From the NCBI RefSeq assembly GCF_004801855.1, contig NZ_SSTC01000013.1:1-64000 (forward strand): DNA of 64,000 bases, written 5' to 3'. Under the pieces are notes generated by a model. That model was given only the letters and a program-made list of their open reading frames with translations. It was not told the origin of the DNA and did not search any database. Shown piece by piece: positions 39,853 to 49,080 of this stretch. Every line of letters begins with the position of its first letter. Positions within the stretch are counted from its first letter, which is position 1. The DNA is from Pseudomonas sp. A-1. GTDB lineage: Bacteria > Pseudomonadota > Gammaproteobacteria > Pseudomonadales > Pseudomonadaceae. A program made the translations under genes and the position numbers.

Positions 39853-39896
39853 GGCTTGTCCTATATTTGGGTGAAGCGCTGCAAAGCACATGGAAG

Positions 39897-39936
39897 ATTA
39901 AACACGAAAAAATGCAAGGTGCAACCCGGTGCAACC
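39897..39936 (-). promoter_or_regulatory. putA promoter overlapped by two PutA operators
   Basis: On the minus strand a TTGCAC -35 (39924-39919) and TTTAAT -10 (39902-39897) are 16 bp apart. Two GGTTGCACC sites sit at 39918-39926 and 39928-39936, one covering the -35. They contain GTTGCA, the core reported for E. coli PutA operators, so PutA should block its own transcription when proline is scarce. Confidence 0.68.
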
Positions 39937-40097
39937 TGCAGGCCTTTCAAGGCGACGAGCGTAGTGGTCGGTGGGGTGTGGAGTGTTACTTTTCTGCACT
40001 GCGGTGGGGTGGGTCGGGATGAAAATGCTACAAAAAGGAGCAATTGAGGCTTTTCTTCCTCGAATCGGCAAAAAAGTAAAACCTTCTGCCGGAAATT

Positions 40098-40150
40098 GGT
40101 TGCACCTTTCACTGGGCTTTGCCTAGATTATCGCCATCGAGGGTGCAACC
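40098..40150 (+). promoter_or_regulatory. putP promoter overlapped by two PutA operators
   Basis: GGTTGCACC at 40098-40106 covers a TTGCAC -35 (40100-40105), with TAGATT (40124-40129) as -10 after an 18-bp spacer. A second site, GGTGCAACC, at 40142-40150 lies just past the expected start. With the two sites on the putA side this makes a four-site, near-symmetrical control region. The middle of the 361-bp gap (39940-40090) shows nothing else recognisable. Confidence 0.65.
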
Positions 40151-40213
40151 CGGTTATCCGGGGTGGCAGTCGAACGAGTTCCAGACCAATAACAACCGCA
40201 TGGGATCCCCCTC

Positions 40214-41707
40214 ATGAGCATGACCAACCCGACCCTGATCACCTTCGTGATCTACATCGCGGCGATGGTGCTGATCGGTTTCATCGCCTATCGCTCCACC
40301 AACAACCTTTCCGACTACATCCTCGGCGGGCGCAGCCTTGGCAGCTTCGTCACCGCGCTGTCCGCCGGCGCCTCCGACATGAGCGGCTGGCTGCTGATGG
40401 GCCTGCCCGGCGCGGTCTACCTGTCCGGCCTGTCGGAGAGCTGGATCGCCATCGGCCTGATCATCGGCGCCTACCTCAACTGGCTGTTCGTCGCCGGCCG
40501 CCTGCGCGTGCAGACCGAGCACAACGGCAACGCCCTGACCCTGCCGGACTACTTCACCAACCGCTTCGAGGACAACAGCCGCGTGCTGCGCATCTTCTCC
40601 GCGGTGGTGATCCTGGTGTTCTTCACCATCTACTGCGCCTCCGGCGTGGTCGCCGGTGCGCGCCTGTTCGAGAGCACCTTCGGCATCTCCTACGAGACCG
40701 CGCTGTGGGCCGGCGCCGCCGCCACCATCGCCTACACCTTCGTCGGCGGCTTCCTCGCGGTGAGCTGGACCGACACCGTGCAGGCCAGCCTGATGATCTT
40801 CGCGCTGATCCTCACCCCGATCATCGTGATGGTCGCCACCGGCGGCATCGATCCGACCTTCGCCGCCATCGAGCTGAAGGACGCCACCAGCTTCGACATG
40901 CTCAAGGGCGCCAGCTTCATCGGCGTGATCTCGCTGATGGCCTGGGGCCTGGGCTACTTCGGCCAGCCGCACATCCTCGCGCGCTTCATGGCTGCCGACT
41001 CGGTCAAGTCGATCCCCAACGCCCGTCGCATCTCCATGGCCTGGATGATCTTCTGTCTGGCCGGCGCGGTGGCCGTGGGCTTCTTCGGCATCGCCTACTT
41101 CTCCGCTCATCCGGAGCTGGGCGTGGCGGTCAACGAGAACCCCGAGCGCGTGTTCATCGAACTGGCGAAGATCCTGTTCAACCCGTGGGTCGCCGGCGTG
41201 CTGCTCTCCGCCATCCTCGCCGCGGTGATGTCGACCCTCAGCTGCCAGCTGCTGGTCTGCTCCAGTGCCCTGACCGAGGACTTCTACAAGGCCTTCTTCC
41301 GCAAGGGCGCCAGCCAGACCGAGCTGGTCTGGGTCGGCCGCGCCATGGTGCTGCTGGTCGCGGTGATCGCCATCGCCATCGCCTCCAACCCGGAGAGCAA
41401 GGTGCTCGGCCTGGTGTCCTACGCCTGGGCCGGCTTCGGCGCCGCCTTCGGTCCGGTGGTGATCTTCTCCCTGCTGTGGAAGGGCATGACCCGCAACGGC
41501 GCGCTGGCCGGCATGCTGCTCGGCGCGGTGACCGTGGTGCTGTGGAAGAACTTCTTCGGCTGGACCGGCCTGTACGAGATCATCCCGGGCTTCATCCTCT
41601 GCACCCTGGGCATCCTGATCTTCAGCCGCATCGGCAGCGCGCCGTCGGCCGCCATGCTCAAGCGCTTCGACGAGGCCGAGAAGGAATACCGCGACGCCCA
41701 CATCTGA
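40214..41707 (+). CDS. putP: Sodium/proline symporter PutP
   Basis: The 497-residue solute:sodium symporter has about 13 membrane helices. The family landmarks are SDYILGGRSLGSFVTALSAGASDMSGW (about 36-62), with the Ser and Asp residues that line the sodium and proline sites, and FGQPHILARFMA near 254. It imports proline to feed PutA. It is divergent from putA, under shared PutA operators, and followed by a strong terminator. The ribosome-binding site is weak (GGGATCCCCCTC). Confidence 0.96.
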   Translation: MSMTNPTLITFVIYIAAMVLIGFIAYRSTNNLSDYILGGRSLGSFVTALSAGASDMSGWLLMGLPGAVYLSGLSESWIAIGLIIGAYLNWLFVAGRLRVQTEHNGNALTLPDYFTNRFEDNSRVLRIFSAVVILVFFTIYCASGVVAGARLFESTFGISYETALWAGAAATIAYTFVGGFLAVSWTDTVQASLMIFALILTPIIVMVATGGIDPTFAAIELKDATSFDMLKGASFIGVISLMAWGLGYFGQPHILARFMAADSVKSIPNARRISMAWMIFCLAGAVAVGFFGIAYFSAHPELGVAVNENPERVFIELAKILFNPWVAGVLLSAILAAVMSTLSCQLLVCSSALTEDFYKAFFRKGASQTELVWVGRAMVLLVAVIAIAIASNPESKVLGLVSYAWAGFGAAFGPVVIFSLLWKGMTRNGALAGMLLGAVTVVLWKNFFGWTGLYEIIPGFILCTLGILIFSRIGSAPSAAMLKRFDEAEKEYRDAHI

Positions 41708-41782
41708 TTAGCTAGCGGACCCGGTCGCTCCCCTCAGTGCGGCCGGAACCGTCAACCAGGCACGGACCCTGTCCGTGTTTTC

Positions 41783-41814
41783 AGCCCGCGTTATGGCAGA
41801 CGCGGGCTTTTTTT
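41783..41814 (+). terminator. Rho-independent terminator of putP
   Basis: An 8-bp stem AGCCCGCG / CGCGGGCT (41783-41790 with 41801-41808) is followed by seven T residues. It lies about 75 bp after the putP stop. Confidence 0.9.
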
Positions 41815-41873
41815 ATTCGCCGCCAGGCCCCTGCGCTATGCTGCGCGGCTCCTCTCCTCTGCACGGGCCGACC

Positions 41874-42098
41874 ATGACCGACACCCCGAATAATCCGCTG
41901 CACGGCGTCACCCTCGAAGCCCTGCTCACCGAACTGGTGGCGCACTACGGCTGGGACGGTCTCGCCCAGCGCATCGACATCCGCTGCTTCAAGGCCAATC
42001 CCAGCATCAAGTCGAGCCTGACCTTCCTGCGCCGCACGCCCTGGGCGCGAGAGAAGGTCGAGACGCTCTACGTGCGCCTGCGCCGGCAGAAGGGCTGA
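41874..42098 (+). CDS. VF530-family small DNA-binding protein
   Basis: The 74-residue protein matches the VF530/DUF2132 family: [25 protein letters not shown], then [22 protein letters not shown]. Family members fold as small helical SAP-like or DNA-binding domains of unknown role. The ATG was chosen to give family length and N-terminus. It lies between the putP terminator and the convergent ggt gene, whose stop touches its own, so it is monocistronic. Confidence 0.85.
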   Translation: MTDTPNNPLHGVTLEALLTELVAHYGWDGLAQRIDIRCFKANPSIKSSLTFLRRTPWAREKVETLYVRLRRQKG

Positions 42099-43910
42099 TC
42101 ACTCGCCCAGCACCACGCCCTCGCGGCGTGGATCGGCGCCGCCGAACCAGCCGCGGGCATTGCGCTGGATGGCCTGCAGGCCGCTGGGCAGCTCGCCTTC
42201 GCTGACCTGGTGGCCCCTGGCGCGCAGGGCGTCGAGGGTGGCCGGGGGGAAACGCCCGGCCTCCAGCACGGTCGGGCCGTTGAAGTTGGTGAAGTTGGGC
42301 AGGTCGATGGCGCGCTGGGCGTCCAGCCGCCACTGGTAGAGGCCGAGCAGGGTCTTGGCATTGAAGTGGATGATCCCCGCGCCACCAGGTGCGCCCAGGC
42401 TGGCCAGCAGTCGGCCGCCTTTCGCGTCGAACACCAGGGTCGGGCTCATGCTCGAGCGCGGGCGCTTGCCCGGCTCGACCCGGTTGGCCACCGGCCGGCC
42501 TTCGCCGTCGCGCGGGGCCAGGGCGAAGTCGGTGAGCTGGTTGTTGAGCAGGAAGCCGCCGGGCAGGCCGCTGCCGCCGTCGCTGAGCAGGCGGGCGCCG
42601 AAGGCCTGTTCGATGCTGCTGGTCATCGCCAGCGCGTTGCCGCGGGCGTCGACGATGCTGATGTGGCTGGTGCCGTACTCCTCCTGATCCGCCTGCGGCG
42701 CCCAGGCCAGCGGCGCGCCGCCGGGCACGCCGTGGCTGGCGCTGGCCATGCTGCGCTCGCCGATCAGGCTGGCGCGCTGCTTGAGGTAGGCGGGGGCCAG
42801 CAGGCTGCGCCAGTCGCCGGCCGGCGGCTGCACGAAGGCGGGGTCGGCGAGGTACTGGGCGCGGTCGGCGAAGGCCAGCTTGGCCGCCTCGCTGTAGCGG
42901 TGCAGGAATTCGGCCGAGGGGCGGCCGTCTTCCAGCGGCGGAACAGGCTTCGGCAACTGTTCGAGCAGGCCGAGGATCTGCATCTGGGTGATCAGCCCGG
43001 AGGAGGGCGGCGGAAAGCCGCACACCCGGTACTGCGCCAGCCACAGCTGGCACAGCGCCTCGCGGCGCAGCGGCCGGTAGGCCTGCAGGTCGGCCAGTTG
43101 CAGGCGGCCGGGGTTGCCGGGATGCTGGCGCACCCGCCGGACGATGTCGCGGGCGACCGCCCCCTGGTAGAAGGCCGCGCTGCCGTCGCGGGCGATGTCG
43201 CGCAGCACCGCGGCCAGTGCCGGATTGCGCAGGACGTGACCGACCGGCAGCGGCGAGCCGTCGGCCCGGTAGTAGAAGGCAGCCGCGGCCGGATCGCGGC
43301 GCAGGTGCGCGTCGGCGGCGAGCAACTGGTGCAGGCGCGGGCTGACCGCGAAGCCCTGCTCGGCCAGCTCGATGGCCGGCGCGAACAGGGTTGCCCAGGG
43401 CAGGCGGCCATGGGCGCGGTGCGCCGTCTCGAGCATCCTCAGTACGCCGGGCACGCCCACCGCGCGGCCGCCGACCACCGCCTCCATGAAGGCCATCGGC
43501 CGGCCCTCGGCGGTGAGGAACAGCGCCTCGTCGGCGGCCTGCGGCGCGGTCTCGCGGCCGTCCCAGGCGTCCAGCCGCTGGCCGTCCCAGTGCAGCAGGA
43601 AGGCGCCGCCGCCCAGGCCACTGGACTGCGGCTCGACCAGGCCGAGCACCATCTGCACGGCGATCGCGGCGTCCAGCGCACTGCCGCCGGCGGCGAGGAT
43701 CTGCCGGCCGGCCTCGGCAGCCAGCGGGTTGGCGGCGGCCACCGCCTGGCGCTGCAGCTGCCAGCCCGGCTTGGCCTGCCAGCCGCTGGCCGCCTCCGGC
43801 TGGGACGGGCGGGGCAAGGGTTCGGGGCTCGGCTGGTGGGTGCAGGCTGCGACGAGCAGGCCGAGGCTCAGGCCGAGCGCGCGGCGCAGCCCGGGACGGC
43901 TGGGGATCAC
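42099..43910 (-). CDS. ggt: Gamma-glutamyltransferase (lipoprotein form)
   Basis: The 603-residue proenzyme cleaves or transfers the gamma-glutamyl group of glutathione in the periplasm or envelope. It starts at a GTG with a GGAAG site. Residues 1-22 form a lipoprotein signal ending VAAC. The self-cleavage nucleophile is Thr414 in EYGTSHISIVD. Upstream are the substrate Arg in WDGRETAP (residue 119) and the SSGLGGGAF block, and the oxyanion GG lies in the APGGAGI loop near 536. It is 10 bp downstream of the penicillin-binding protein gene in the same direction and may be co-transcribed with it. Confidence 0.92.
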   Translation of the reverse strand: MIPSRPGLRRALGLSLGLLVAACTHQPSPEPLPRPSQPEAASGWQAKPGWQLQRQAVAAANPLAAEAGRQILAAGGSALDAAIAVQMVLGLVEPQSSGLGGGAFLLHWDGQRLDAWDGRETAPQAADEALFLTAEGRPMAFMEAVVGGRAVGVPGVLRMLETAHRAHGRLPWATLFAPAIELAEQGFAVSPRLHQLLAADAHLRRDPAAAAFYYRADGSPLPVGHVLRNPALAAVLRDIARDGSAAFYQGAVARDIVRRVRQHPGNPGRLQLADLQAYRPLRREALCQLWLAQYRVCGFPPPSSGLITQMQILGLLEQLPKPVPPLEDGRPSAEFLHRYSEAAKLAFADRAQYLADPAFVQPPAGDWRSLLAPAYLKQRASLIGERSMASASHGVPGGAPLAWAPQADQEEYGTSHISIVDARGNALAMTSSIEQAFGARLLSDGGSGLPGGFLLNNQLTDFALAPRDGEGRPVANRVEPGKRPRSSMSPTLVFDAKGGRLLASLGAPGGAGIIHFNAKTLLGLYQWRLDAQRAIDLPNFTNFNGPTVLEAGRFPPATLDALRARGHQVSEGELPSGLQAIQRNARGWFGGADPRREGVVLGE

Positions 43911-43920
43911 GGAGGCTTCC

Positions 43921-46900
43921 TTATCGGTGGTTCTGCAGGGCGTGCAGGCGCGGTTCGACGCTGGCCTCTCGCTCCGGTGCGTGGCAGGCGGTGGCCTCGG
44001 CCAGCAGGTAGGGCTGCAGCAGCGGCAGCATGCCCTTGAGGGCCTGCACCGGCAGCGCCGAGGTGAAGCGGAAGCGCGCGGACTTCTCGCCGGCGACATA
44101 GGCGGTGAGGGTACCGAAGTGGCGCGGGCCGAGGAAGAACACGAAGGTGGCGGTGCGGTTGCGTGCCGTCGAACTGGTCACCCAGCCGCTGCGCGTCACC
44201 GTCTCGATGCGGTTGTCGCCGGTGCCGGTCTTGCCGCCGACCACCATCGGCTGGCCATCCTGCTGTTGCAGCACGCCCTTGAGCCGGCGAGCGGTGCCGT
44301 TCTCCACCACGTCGGCGAGTGCGCTGCGCAGGGCGGCGGCCACTTCCGGACGCATCACCCGTTCGCCGCTGGTCTGCTGGCGCTCCAGGCGGGTCTCGTA
44401 GGGCGTGGCGATGGCGAAGTCGAGGTTGTCGATGCGCACGGTCGGCAGGCGCATGCCGTCGTTCTGGATGATGCCCATCAGTTCGGCCAGCGCCGCCGGG
44501 CGGTCGCCCGAGCTGCCCAGCGCGCTGGCCAGCGACGGCACCATGTGGTCGAACGGGAAGCCGAGCCTGGCCCAGCGCTGGTGCAGGTCGGTGAATGCCT
44601 CGACCTCGATCATGGTGCGCATGCGGCTGTCGCGGGCGCTGCGGTGGCGGCTCTTGAACAGCCAGCCATAGACCTCCTGGCGCTCGTCGCGGCTGGCGGC
44701 GACCACCTCGTCGAACTTGGCCTGCGGGTTCTGCATGCGATAGCTGATCAGCCACAGCTCCAGCGGGTGCACCCGGGCGATGTAGCCCTGGTCCGGCAGG
44801 TTGAAGGCGTCCGGACCGTAGCGGTAGTACTGTTCCTCGAGCTTCTTCGGCGGCGGCATCTGCTTGCCGAGGTGGGTCTTCATCACCTGGCGGAACTCCT
44901 CCAGGCTGGCATCGGGATAGAGGTAGCGGTGGATCGCGGCCAGGCGCGACGGGTACAGGCTGAGGCCCTCGATCAGGGTGTCGAACATCTCCTGGGGCGC
45001 CTTGTCGCGATACTTGCGCCAGAAGCGCAGCAGGAACACCGTGCCCTCCTTGTCGGCGAAGCGGGTCAGGTATTCCTGGCGCGGCGGGTACTGGTCGTCG
45101 GTGAGCATCTGCACGCTGTTGGGCATCTGGTAAGTGCTGTAGCGCACCACGTCGCGCAGGATGCGCACGAACGGCAGGTTGAGCGACTCGCGCAGCGATT
45201 CGCGCACCGTGGCCATGCGGCCATTGTCCTCGCGGCGGAAGTTGCTGAACACGTGGGCGCCGCCGCCGGTGAAGAAGGTCTCGCCGGGGCTGGCCGAGTA
45301 CTTGCGATCCAGCGCGGCGTCGAGCATCTGCGTCAGGCTGGCCTGCGGATTGGCCCGCAGCCAGTCCAGTGCCCAGCGGCTGAGGTTGTCGCGCTCGTTG
45401 GCTTCCTGGTACAGCCGGCGCAGCTCGGCTGGCGTCTTGCCGGAGTGCTTCTGGTGCAGTTCGGAGACCATCTCCAGGTAGGTGGCGAGCACCCGCAGCT
45501 TGGCGGTGGAGCCCAGCTCCAGCTTGCTGCCCTCGTTGATGTCGAACGGCTGGCCGGTGGTGTCGGTCTGCACGCGCACGCGGTTGCCGTTGGCGCCGCG
45601 CTCGAACAGGGTGAAGCTGTAGCGCACGTCGGCGGTCAGTTCGGGGCTGAGCAGGCGCTCGCCGAACAGTCCGACCTGCTCGGCGACGGCCGGGTCGGCG
45701 AGTTTCTCGAGGTAGTCGCTGACCGCCTGCTGCAGCGGCTGATTCAGCGTGGCGTCGACCGACAGGTCGAGGCGGTCGAGGTCGTACAGCGGCAGACCGA
45801 GGCTGCGCACCAGGCGGGTGCGGATGGCGTTGATGCCCTTGTCGGAGGCCACCGGCGGCAGCGCCGGGTCGGTGGCCGGATTGCGGAAGCTCAGCTGCTG
45901 GCCCAGCGCGGCATCGCGCAGCGCCGGGGTGATCACCCCGGCGCCGGCCAGCACGCGCAGATGGCTGTCGGTCAGCTCGGCCAGTTCGGCGCGGCCGTCG
46001 GTGAGGTACCAGGACGGCCGGCGCTGGGCGATCATCAGGGCCAGCACCTGGCGCAGGGCCAGGCCCTGTTCGGCGAGGGTGACGTCCTCGCCGCCGGCCA
46101 GCGCGCGGTTGGCCTGGGCGAAGTCGGCGCCGAACCATACCCACAGCCCGTCGCCCAGCCCGTGCACCTCGCCGTAGCCGGCGGCGGCCGACAGCGGCAC
46201 GCTGTTGATGTAGTCGTGGACGATCTGCCGGCGCAGCGGCAGGGTCGAGCTGCCGTCGCGGTAGGCGCGGATGCTCGCCGAGAGCATCTGGCGCAGTTTC
46301 TCCGGTGCATTGGGCGTGCGCCCCTCCGGCGAGTGGCGGAATTTCTCGATCTGCGTGGCCAGGGTGCTGCCGCCGGCGCTGTCGGTGTCGGCGTGCAGCC
46401 GGCTGGCCAGCTGGGTCCAGGCCGCCATGGCGAAGCGCGGCCAGTCCACCGCCGGGTTCTGCTGTGGCTGGTCGGTATCGAGCAGGTGGCGGTTCTCGAT
46501 GAACAGCAGGCTGGCCACCGCCAGCGGCGGGATGTCGCGGAAGCGGTCATAGTGGCGCTGCGGGTGGCGGAAGCCGAACATCGGCTGGCCGCGGCAGTCG
46601 GTGATGTCCAGCCCGGCGTGGGTCTTCTCGCGGTAGGGCGGGTACAGGCCGCGGTCGGTGTAGTCCAGCAGCGCCGGCGAGAAGCGTGCCTGGCGCTCCA
46701 CCACGAAGCCCTGGGCGCTCAGGCGGCGGATGAACTCGGGCAGGCCGACGTAGCCCAGGCGCTGGTCGAAGGGGCCTTGCGAGGGAAAGCGGATGGCGTC
46801 GCTGGGGCCGGGCTCGACCTGATACTTGAGTCGCGCCGACCAGTCGCCGAGCAGGCGCGCCTGCCATTCGGATGTGCGCGCCTCGCGCGCCGCCAGCCAG

Positions 46901-47058
46901 CCGATACCCACAGCCGCGGCCAGCAGCAGCACGGAAAAGCCTGCGCGTACGCGCCAGATGCGGCGTCTGCTCGCCGCCGGGGCCCGGTAACGCTGAGGCG
47001 ACGCCACCGCGTCTGCAACTTCAGCAACTGCGGATGAGGACTGCTCGGGGGCACCCAT
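43921..47058 (-). CDS. Large class A-like penicillin-binding protein (transglycosylase plus transpeptidase)
   Basis: The 1045-residue protein has a cytoplasmic N-terminus of about 38 residues and one membrane helix (about 38-56). A GT51-type transglycosylase region follows, with a Glu near 188 in LLFIENRHLLDTD and the AGGSTLATQIEKF block. The transpeptidase domain has its serine near 516 in LGSTAKLRV (SxxK) and KTGT near 943. It would polymerise and cross-link peptidoglycan. It is far longer than E. coli PBP1b (about 840), with an extra ~200 residues between SxxK and KTGT (LLRFWRKYRDKAPQEMF...MKTHLGKQMPPPKK). The first GT motif IENRHLL departs from the usual EDxxFxxH. It is probably an accessory enzyme. 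Confidence 0.82.
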   Translation of the reverse strand: MGAPEQSSSAVAEVADAVASPQRYRAPAASRRRIWRVRAGFSVLLLAAAVGIGWLAAREARTSEWQARLLGDWSARLKYQVEPGPSDAIRFPSQGPFDQRLGYVGLPEFIRRLSAQGFVVERQARFSPALLDYTDRGLYPPYREKTHAGLDITDCRGQPMFGFRHPQRHYDRFRDIPPLAVASLLFIENRHLLDTDQPQQNPAVDWPRFAMAAWTQLASRLHADTDSAGGSTLATQIEKFRHSPEGRTPNAPEKLRQMLSASIRAYRDGSSTLPLRRQIVHDYINSVPLSAAAGYGEVHGLGDGLWVWFGADFAQANRALAGGEDVTLAEQGLALRQVLALMIAQRRPSWYLTDGRAELAELTDSHLRVLAGAGVITPALRDAALGQQLSFRNPATDPALPPVASDKGINAIRTRLVRSLGLPLYDLDRLDLSVDATLNQPLQQAVSDYLEKLADPAVAEQVGLFGERLLSPELTADVRYSFTLFERGANGNRVRVQTDTTGQPFDINEGSKLELGSTAKLRVLATYLEMVSELHQKHSGKTPAELRRLYQEANERDNLSRWALDWLRANPQASLTQMLDAALDRKYSASPGETFFTGGGAHVFSNFRREDNGRMATVRESLRESLNLPFVRILRDVVRYSTYQMPNSVQMLTDDQYPPRQEYLTRFADKEGTVFLLRFWRKYRDKAPQEMFDTLIEGLSLYPSRLAAIHRYLYPDASLEEFRQVMKTHLGKQMPPPKKLEEQYYRYGPDAFNLPDQGYIARVHPLELWLISYRMQNPQAKFDEVVAASRDERQEVYGWLFKSRHRSARDSRMRTMIEVEAFTDLHQRWARLGFPFDHMVPSLASALGSSGDRPAALAELMGIIQNDGMRLPTVRIDNLDFAIATPYETRLERQQTSGERVMRPEVAAALRSALADVVENGTARRLKGVLQQQDGQPMVVGGKTGTGDNRIETVTRSGWVTSSTARNRTATFVFFLGPRHFGTLTAYVAGEKSARFRFTSALPVQALKGMLPLLQPYLLAEATACHAPEREASVEPRLHALQNHR

Positions 47059-47223
47059 GGCGGTACTGTCCGTGAAGAGGTTATATCGCGTACGAGCAAA
47101 AGCTTAGTCGCATTCGCCACCATGCGCCTGCGAGGTGCGGCACAGCACGCTATGATGCCGGCCTTCGGGCATCCCGGGCTGCCTCGCCGGGCCGGGAGCC
47201 TATCGACCGAGAGGAGGGCAGGG

Positions 47224-48132
47224 ATGGCAGGCAGGTGGGACTGGCTGGGGGTGATTCGCGGGCGCTTCCTAGTCCTGGCGCTGACCTGCGTGGCCCTCGG
47301 CATTGCCGTGGCGCTGCAGTCGCGCATGCTGGATGGCGCCTTCGTGGTCGACGCCCTGCTGGTGCTGCTCGGCGCCCTGGCCGCCCATGCCGCGGTCAAC
47401 GCGCTCAACGAGTACGGCGACTACCGCAGCGGCCTCGACCTGCGCACTGAGCGCACCCCGTTCAGCGGTGGCAGCGGCACCCTGGTTGCCGCTCCGCAGC
47501 ATCTGGGCCGGGCGCTGGGCCTCGGCCTCGGCGGCGTGGCGCTGAGCGCCGCCATCGGCCTGTACTTCCTGCTGCGCCAGCCGGCGCTGCTCTGGCAGCT
47601 GGCGCCGCTCGGCGCGGTGGGCCTGGCGCTGGTGCTCGCCTACACCCCCTGGCTGACCCGCCGGCCCTGGCTGTGCCTGCTGGCGCCGGGCCTGGGCTTC
47701 GGCCCGCTGATGGTGCTCGGCACCCAGAGCGTCCTCGCCGGACAGCTCGGCGCGAGCGCCGCGCTGCTCGCGCTGGTGCCGTTCTGCCTGTGCAACAACC
47801 TGCTGCTGCTCAACCAGTTCCCCGACATCGACGCCGACCGCAGCGTCGGCCGCCTGACCCTGCCGATGCTGCTCGGCCGCCAGCGCGCGGTGACGGTGCT
47901 CGGCGCGCAGTGGCTGCTGGCCTTCGCCGGCCTGCTGGGTTGCGTGCTGGCCGGCTGGGTGCCGGCCGGCGCCGCCCTCGGTCTGCTCGGCGCCCTGCCG
48001 GCGCTGCGCGCCTGGCGCCTGTTGCGCCGCGATGGCGAGTCCCCGGACAGCCTGCTGCCGGCGATGGGGCAGAACGTGGCGGTCAGCGTGGCGACGCCGC
48101 TGCTGATGGCGGTGGGGATGCTGGCCTTCTGA
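47224..48132 (+). CDS. UbiA-superfamily prenyltransferase, MenA-like
   Basis: The 302-residue membrane protein has about eight helices and both aspartate-rich motifs of UbiA-type aromatic prenyltransferases: NALNEYGDYRSGLD near residue 59 and NQFPDIDADRSVGR near 198. The sequence is closer to 1,4-dihydroxy-2-naphthoate prenyltransferases (MenA) than to UbiA. Pseudomonads normally make only ubiquinone, and no other menaquinone gene is in the window, so the acceptor is unknown. It has an excellent AGGAGGG ribosome-binding site and is divergent from the penicillin-binding protein gene. Confidence 0.8.
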   Translation: MAGRWDWLGVIRGRFLVLALTCVALGIAVALQSRMLDGAFVVDALLVLLGALAAHAAVNALNEYGDYRSGLDLRTERTPFSGGSGTLVAAPQHLGRALGLGLGGVALSAAIGLYFLLRQPALLWQLAPLGAVGLALVLAYTPWLTRRPWLCLLAPGLGFGPLMVLGTQSVLAGQLGASAALLALVPFCLCNNLLLLNQFPDIDADRSVGRLTLPMLLGRQRAVTVLGAQWLLAFAGLLGCVLAGWVPAGAALGLLGALPALRAWRLLRRDGESPDSLLPAMGQNVAVSVATPLLMAVGMLAF

Positions 48133-48138
48133 TCCGCC

Positions 48139-49059
48139 TCAGCCCCGCGCCGCACTCACCCCCTCGAGGGTGGCGAACGAGGTGTCCTTGGCGGTGAGGA
48201 GGAAGTCGCGCATGAACGGCGCATCCAGCATGTCGGCGCGGATGCCGGCGTAGAGGGTGGCGTACAGGCCCTTTTCGCCGAGCTTCTTCGCCGTCACGTA
48301 GCCGCGCGAGCTGTACTCGTGCAGCGCCCAGTTGGGCAGGCAGCACACGCCGCGGCCGCTGGCCACCAGCTGCAGCATCATCACCGTCAGCTCGGCGGTG
48401 CGCAGTCCGGCCGGCTCGACGTCGGCGGGGTCGAGGAAGCGGGTGAAGATGTCCAGGCGGTCGCGCTCCACCGGGTAGTGGATCAGCGTCTCGCCGGCCA
48501 GGTCCTCCGCGGTGACATACGGCTTGCCCGCCAGCGGGTGCTGGTTGGCCACCGCCAGCTGCGCCTCGTAGGTGAACAGCGGCACGTAGGTGATGCCGGC
48601 CAGCTCCACCGGGTCGGAGGTCACCACCAGGTCGAGGTCGCCGCGCGCCAGCGCCGGCAGCGGGGCGAAGGAGAAGCCCGAAGCGAGGTCGAGCTCCACC
48701 TCCGGCCAGGCGTCGCGGAACTGGTCGATGGTCGGCATCAGCCACTGGAAGCAGCTGTGGCACTCGATGGCCATGTGCAGCCTTCCGGCGGTGCCGCCGG
48801 CGAGACGCGCCAGGTCGCGCTCGGCGCTGCGCAGCTGCGGCAGCACCGCGTCGGCCAGTTGCAGCAGGCGCAGGCCGGCGCTGGTGAAGCGCACCGGCTT
48901 GGTCTTGCGCACGAACAGCGGCAGGCCAAGGCGCTCCTCCAGCTCCTTGAACTGGTGGGAGAGGGCGGACTGGGTCAGGTGCAGGCGCTCGGCGGCCTCC
49001 ACCAGGCTGTCGGATTCGCGCAGGGCGTGCAGGGTCTTCAGGTGGCGCAGTTCGATCAT
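48139..49059 (-). CDS. metR: LysR-type regulator MetR
   Basis: The 306-residue LysR-family protein has an N-terminal helix-turn-helix (SLVEAAERLHLTQSALSHQFKELEERLG, about 18-45) and a C-terminal effector domain. MetR senses homocysteine and activates metE. The assignment is supported by the residue pattern MIELRHLKTLHAL and by the divergent metE gene. The 197-bp gap between them carries a dispersed repeat and a candidate MetR site. Confidence 0.93.
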   Translation of the reverse strand: MIELRHLKTLHALRESDSLVEAAERLHLTQSALSHQFKELEERLGLPLFVRKTKPVRFTSAGLRLLQLADAVLPQLRSAERDLARLAGGTAGRLHMAIECHSCFQWLMPTIDQFRDAWPEVELDLASGFSFAPLPALARGDLDLVVTSDPVELAGITYVPLFTYEAQLAVANQHPLAGKPYVTAEDLAGETLIHYPVERDRLDIFTRFLDPADVEPAGLRTAELTVMMLQLVASGRGVCCLPNWALHEYSSRGYVTAKKLGEKGLYATLYAGIRADMLDAPFMRDFLLTAKDTSFATLEGVSAARG

Positions 49060-49080
49060 GGCGGCCTCGGCGGGGTGGGA

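Noticed and set aside
35782-40047. A 1421-codon plus-strand open frame
   Set aside because: Antisense to putA, low-complexity composition, no recognisable domain.
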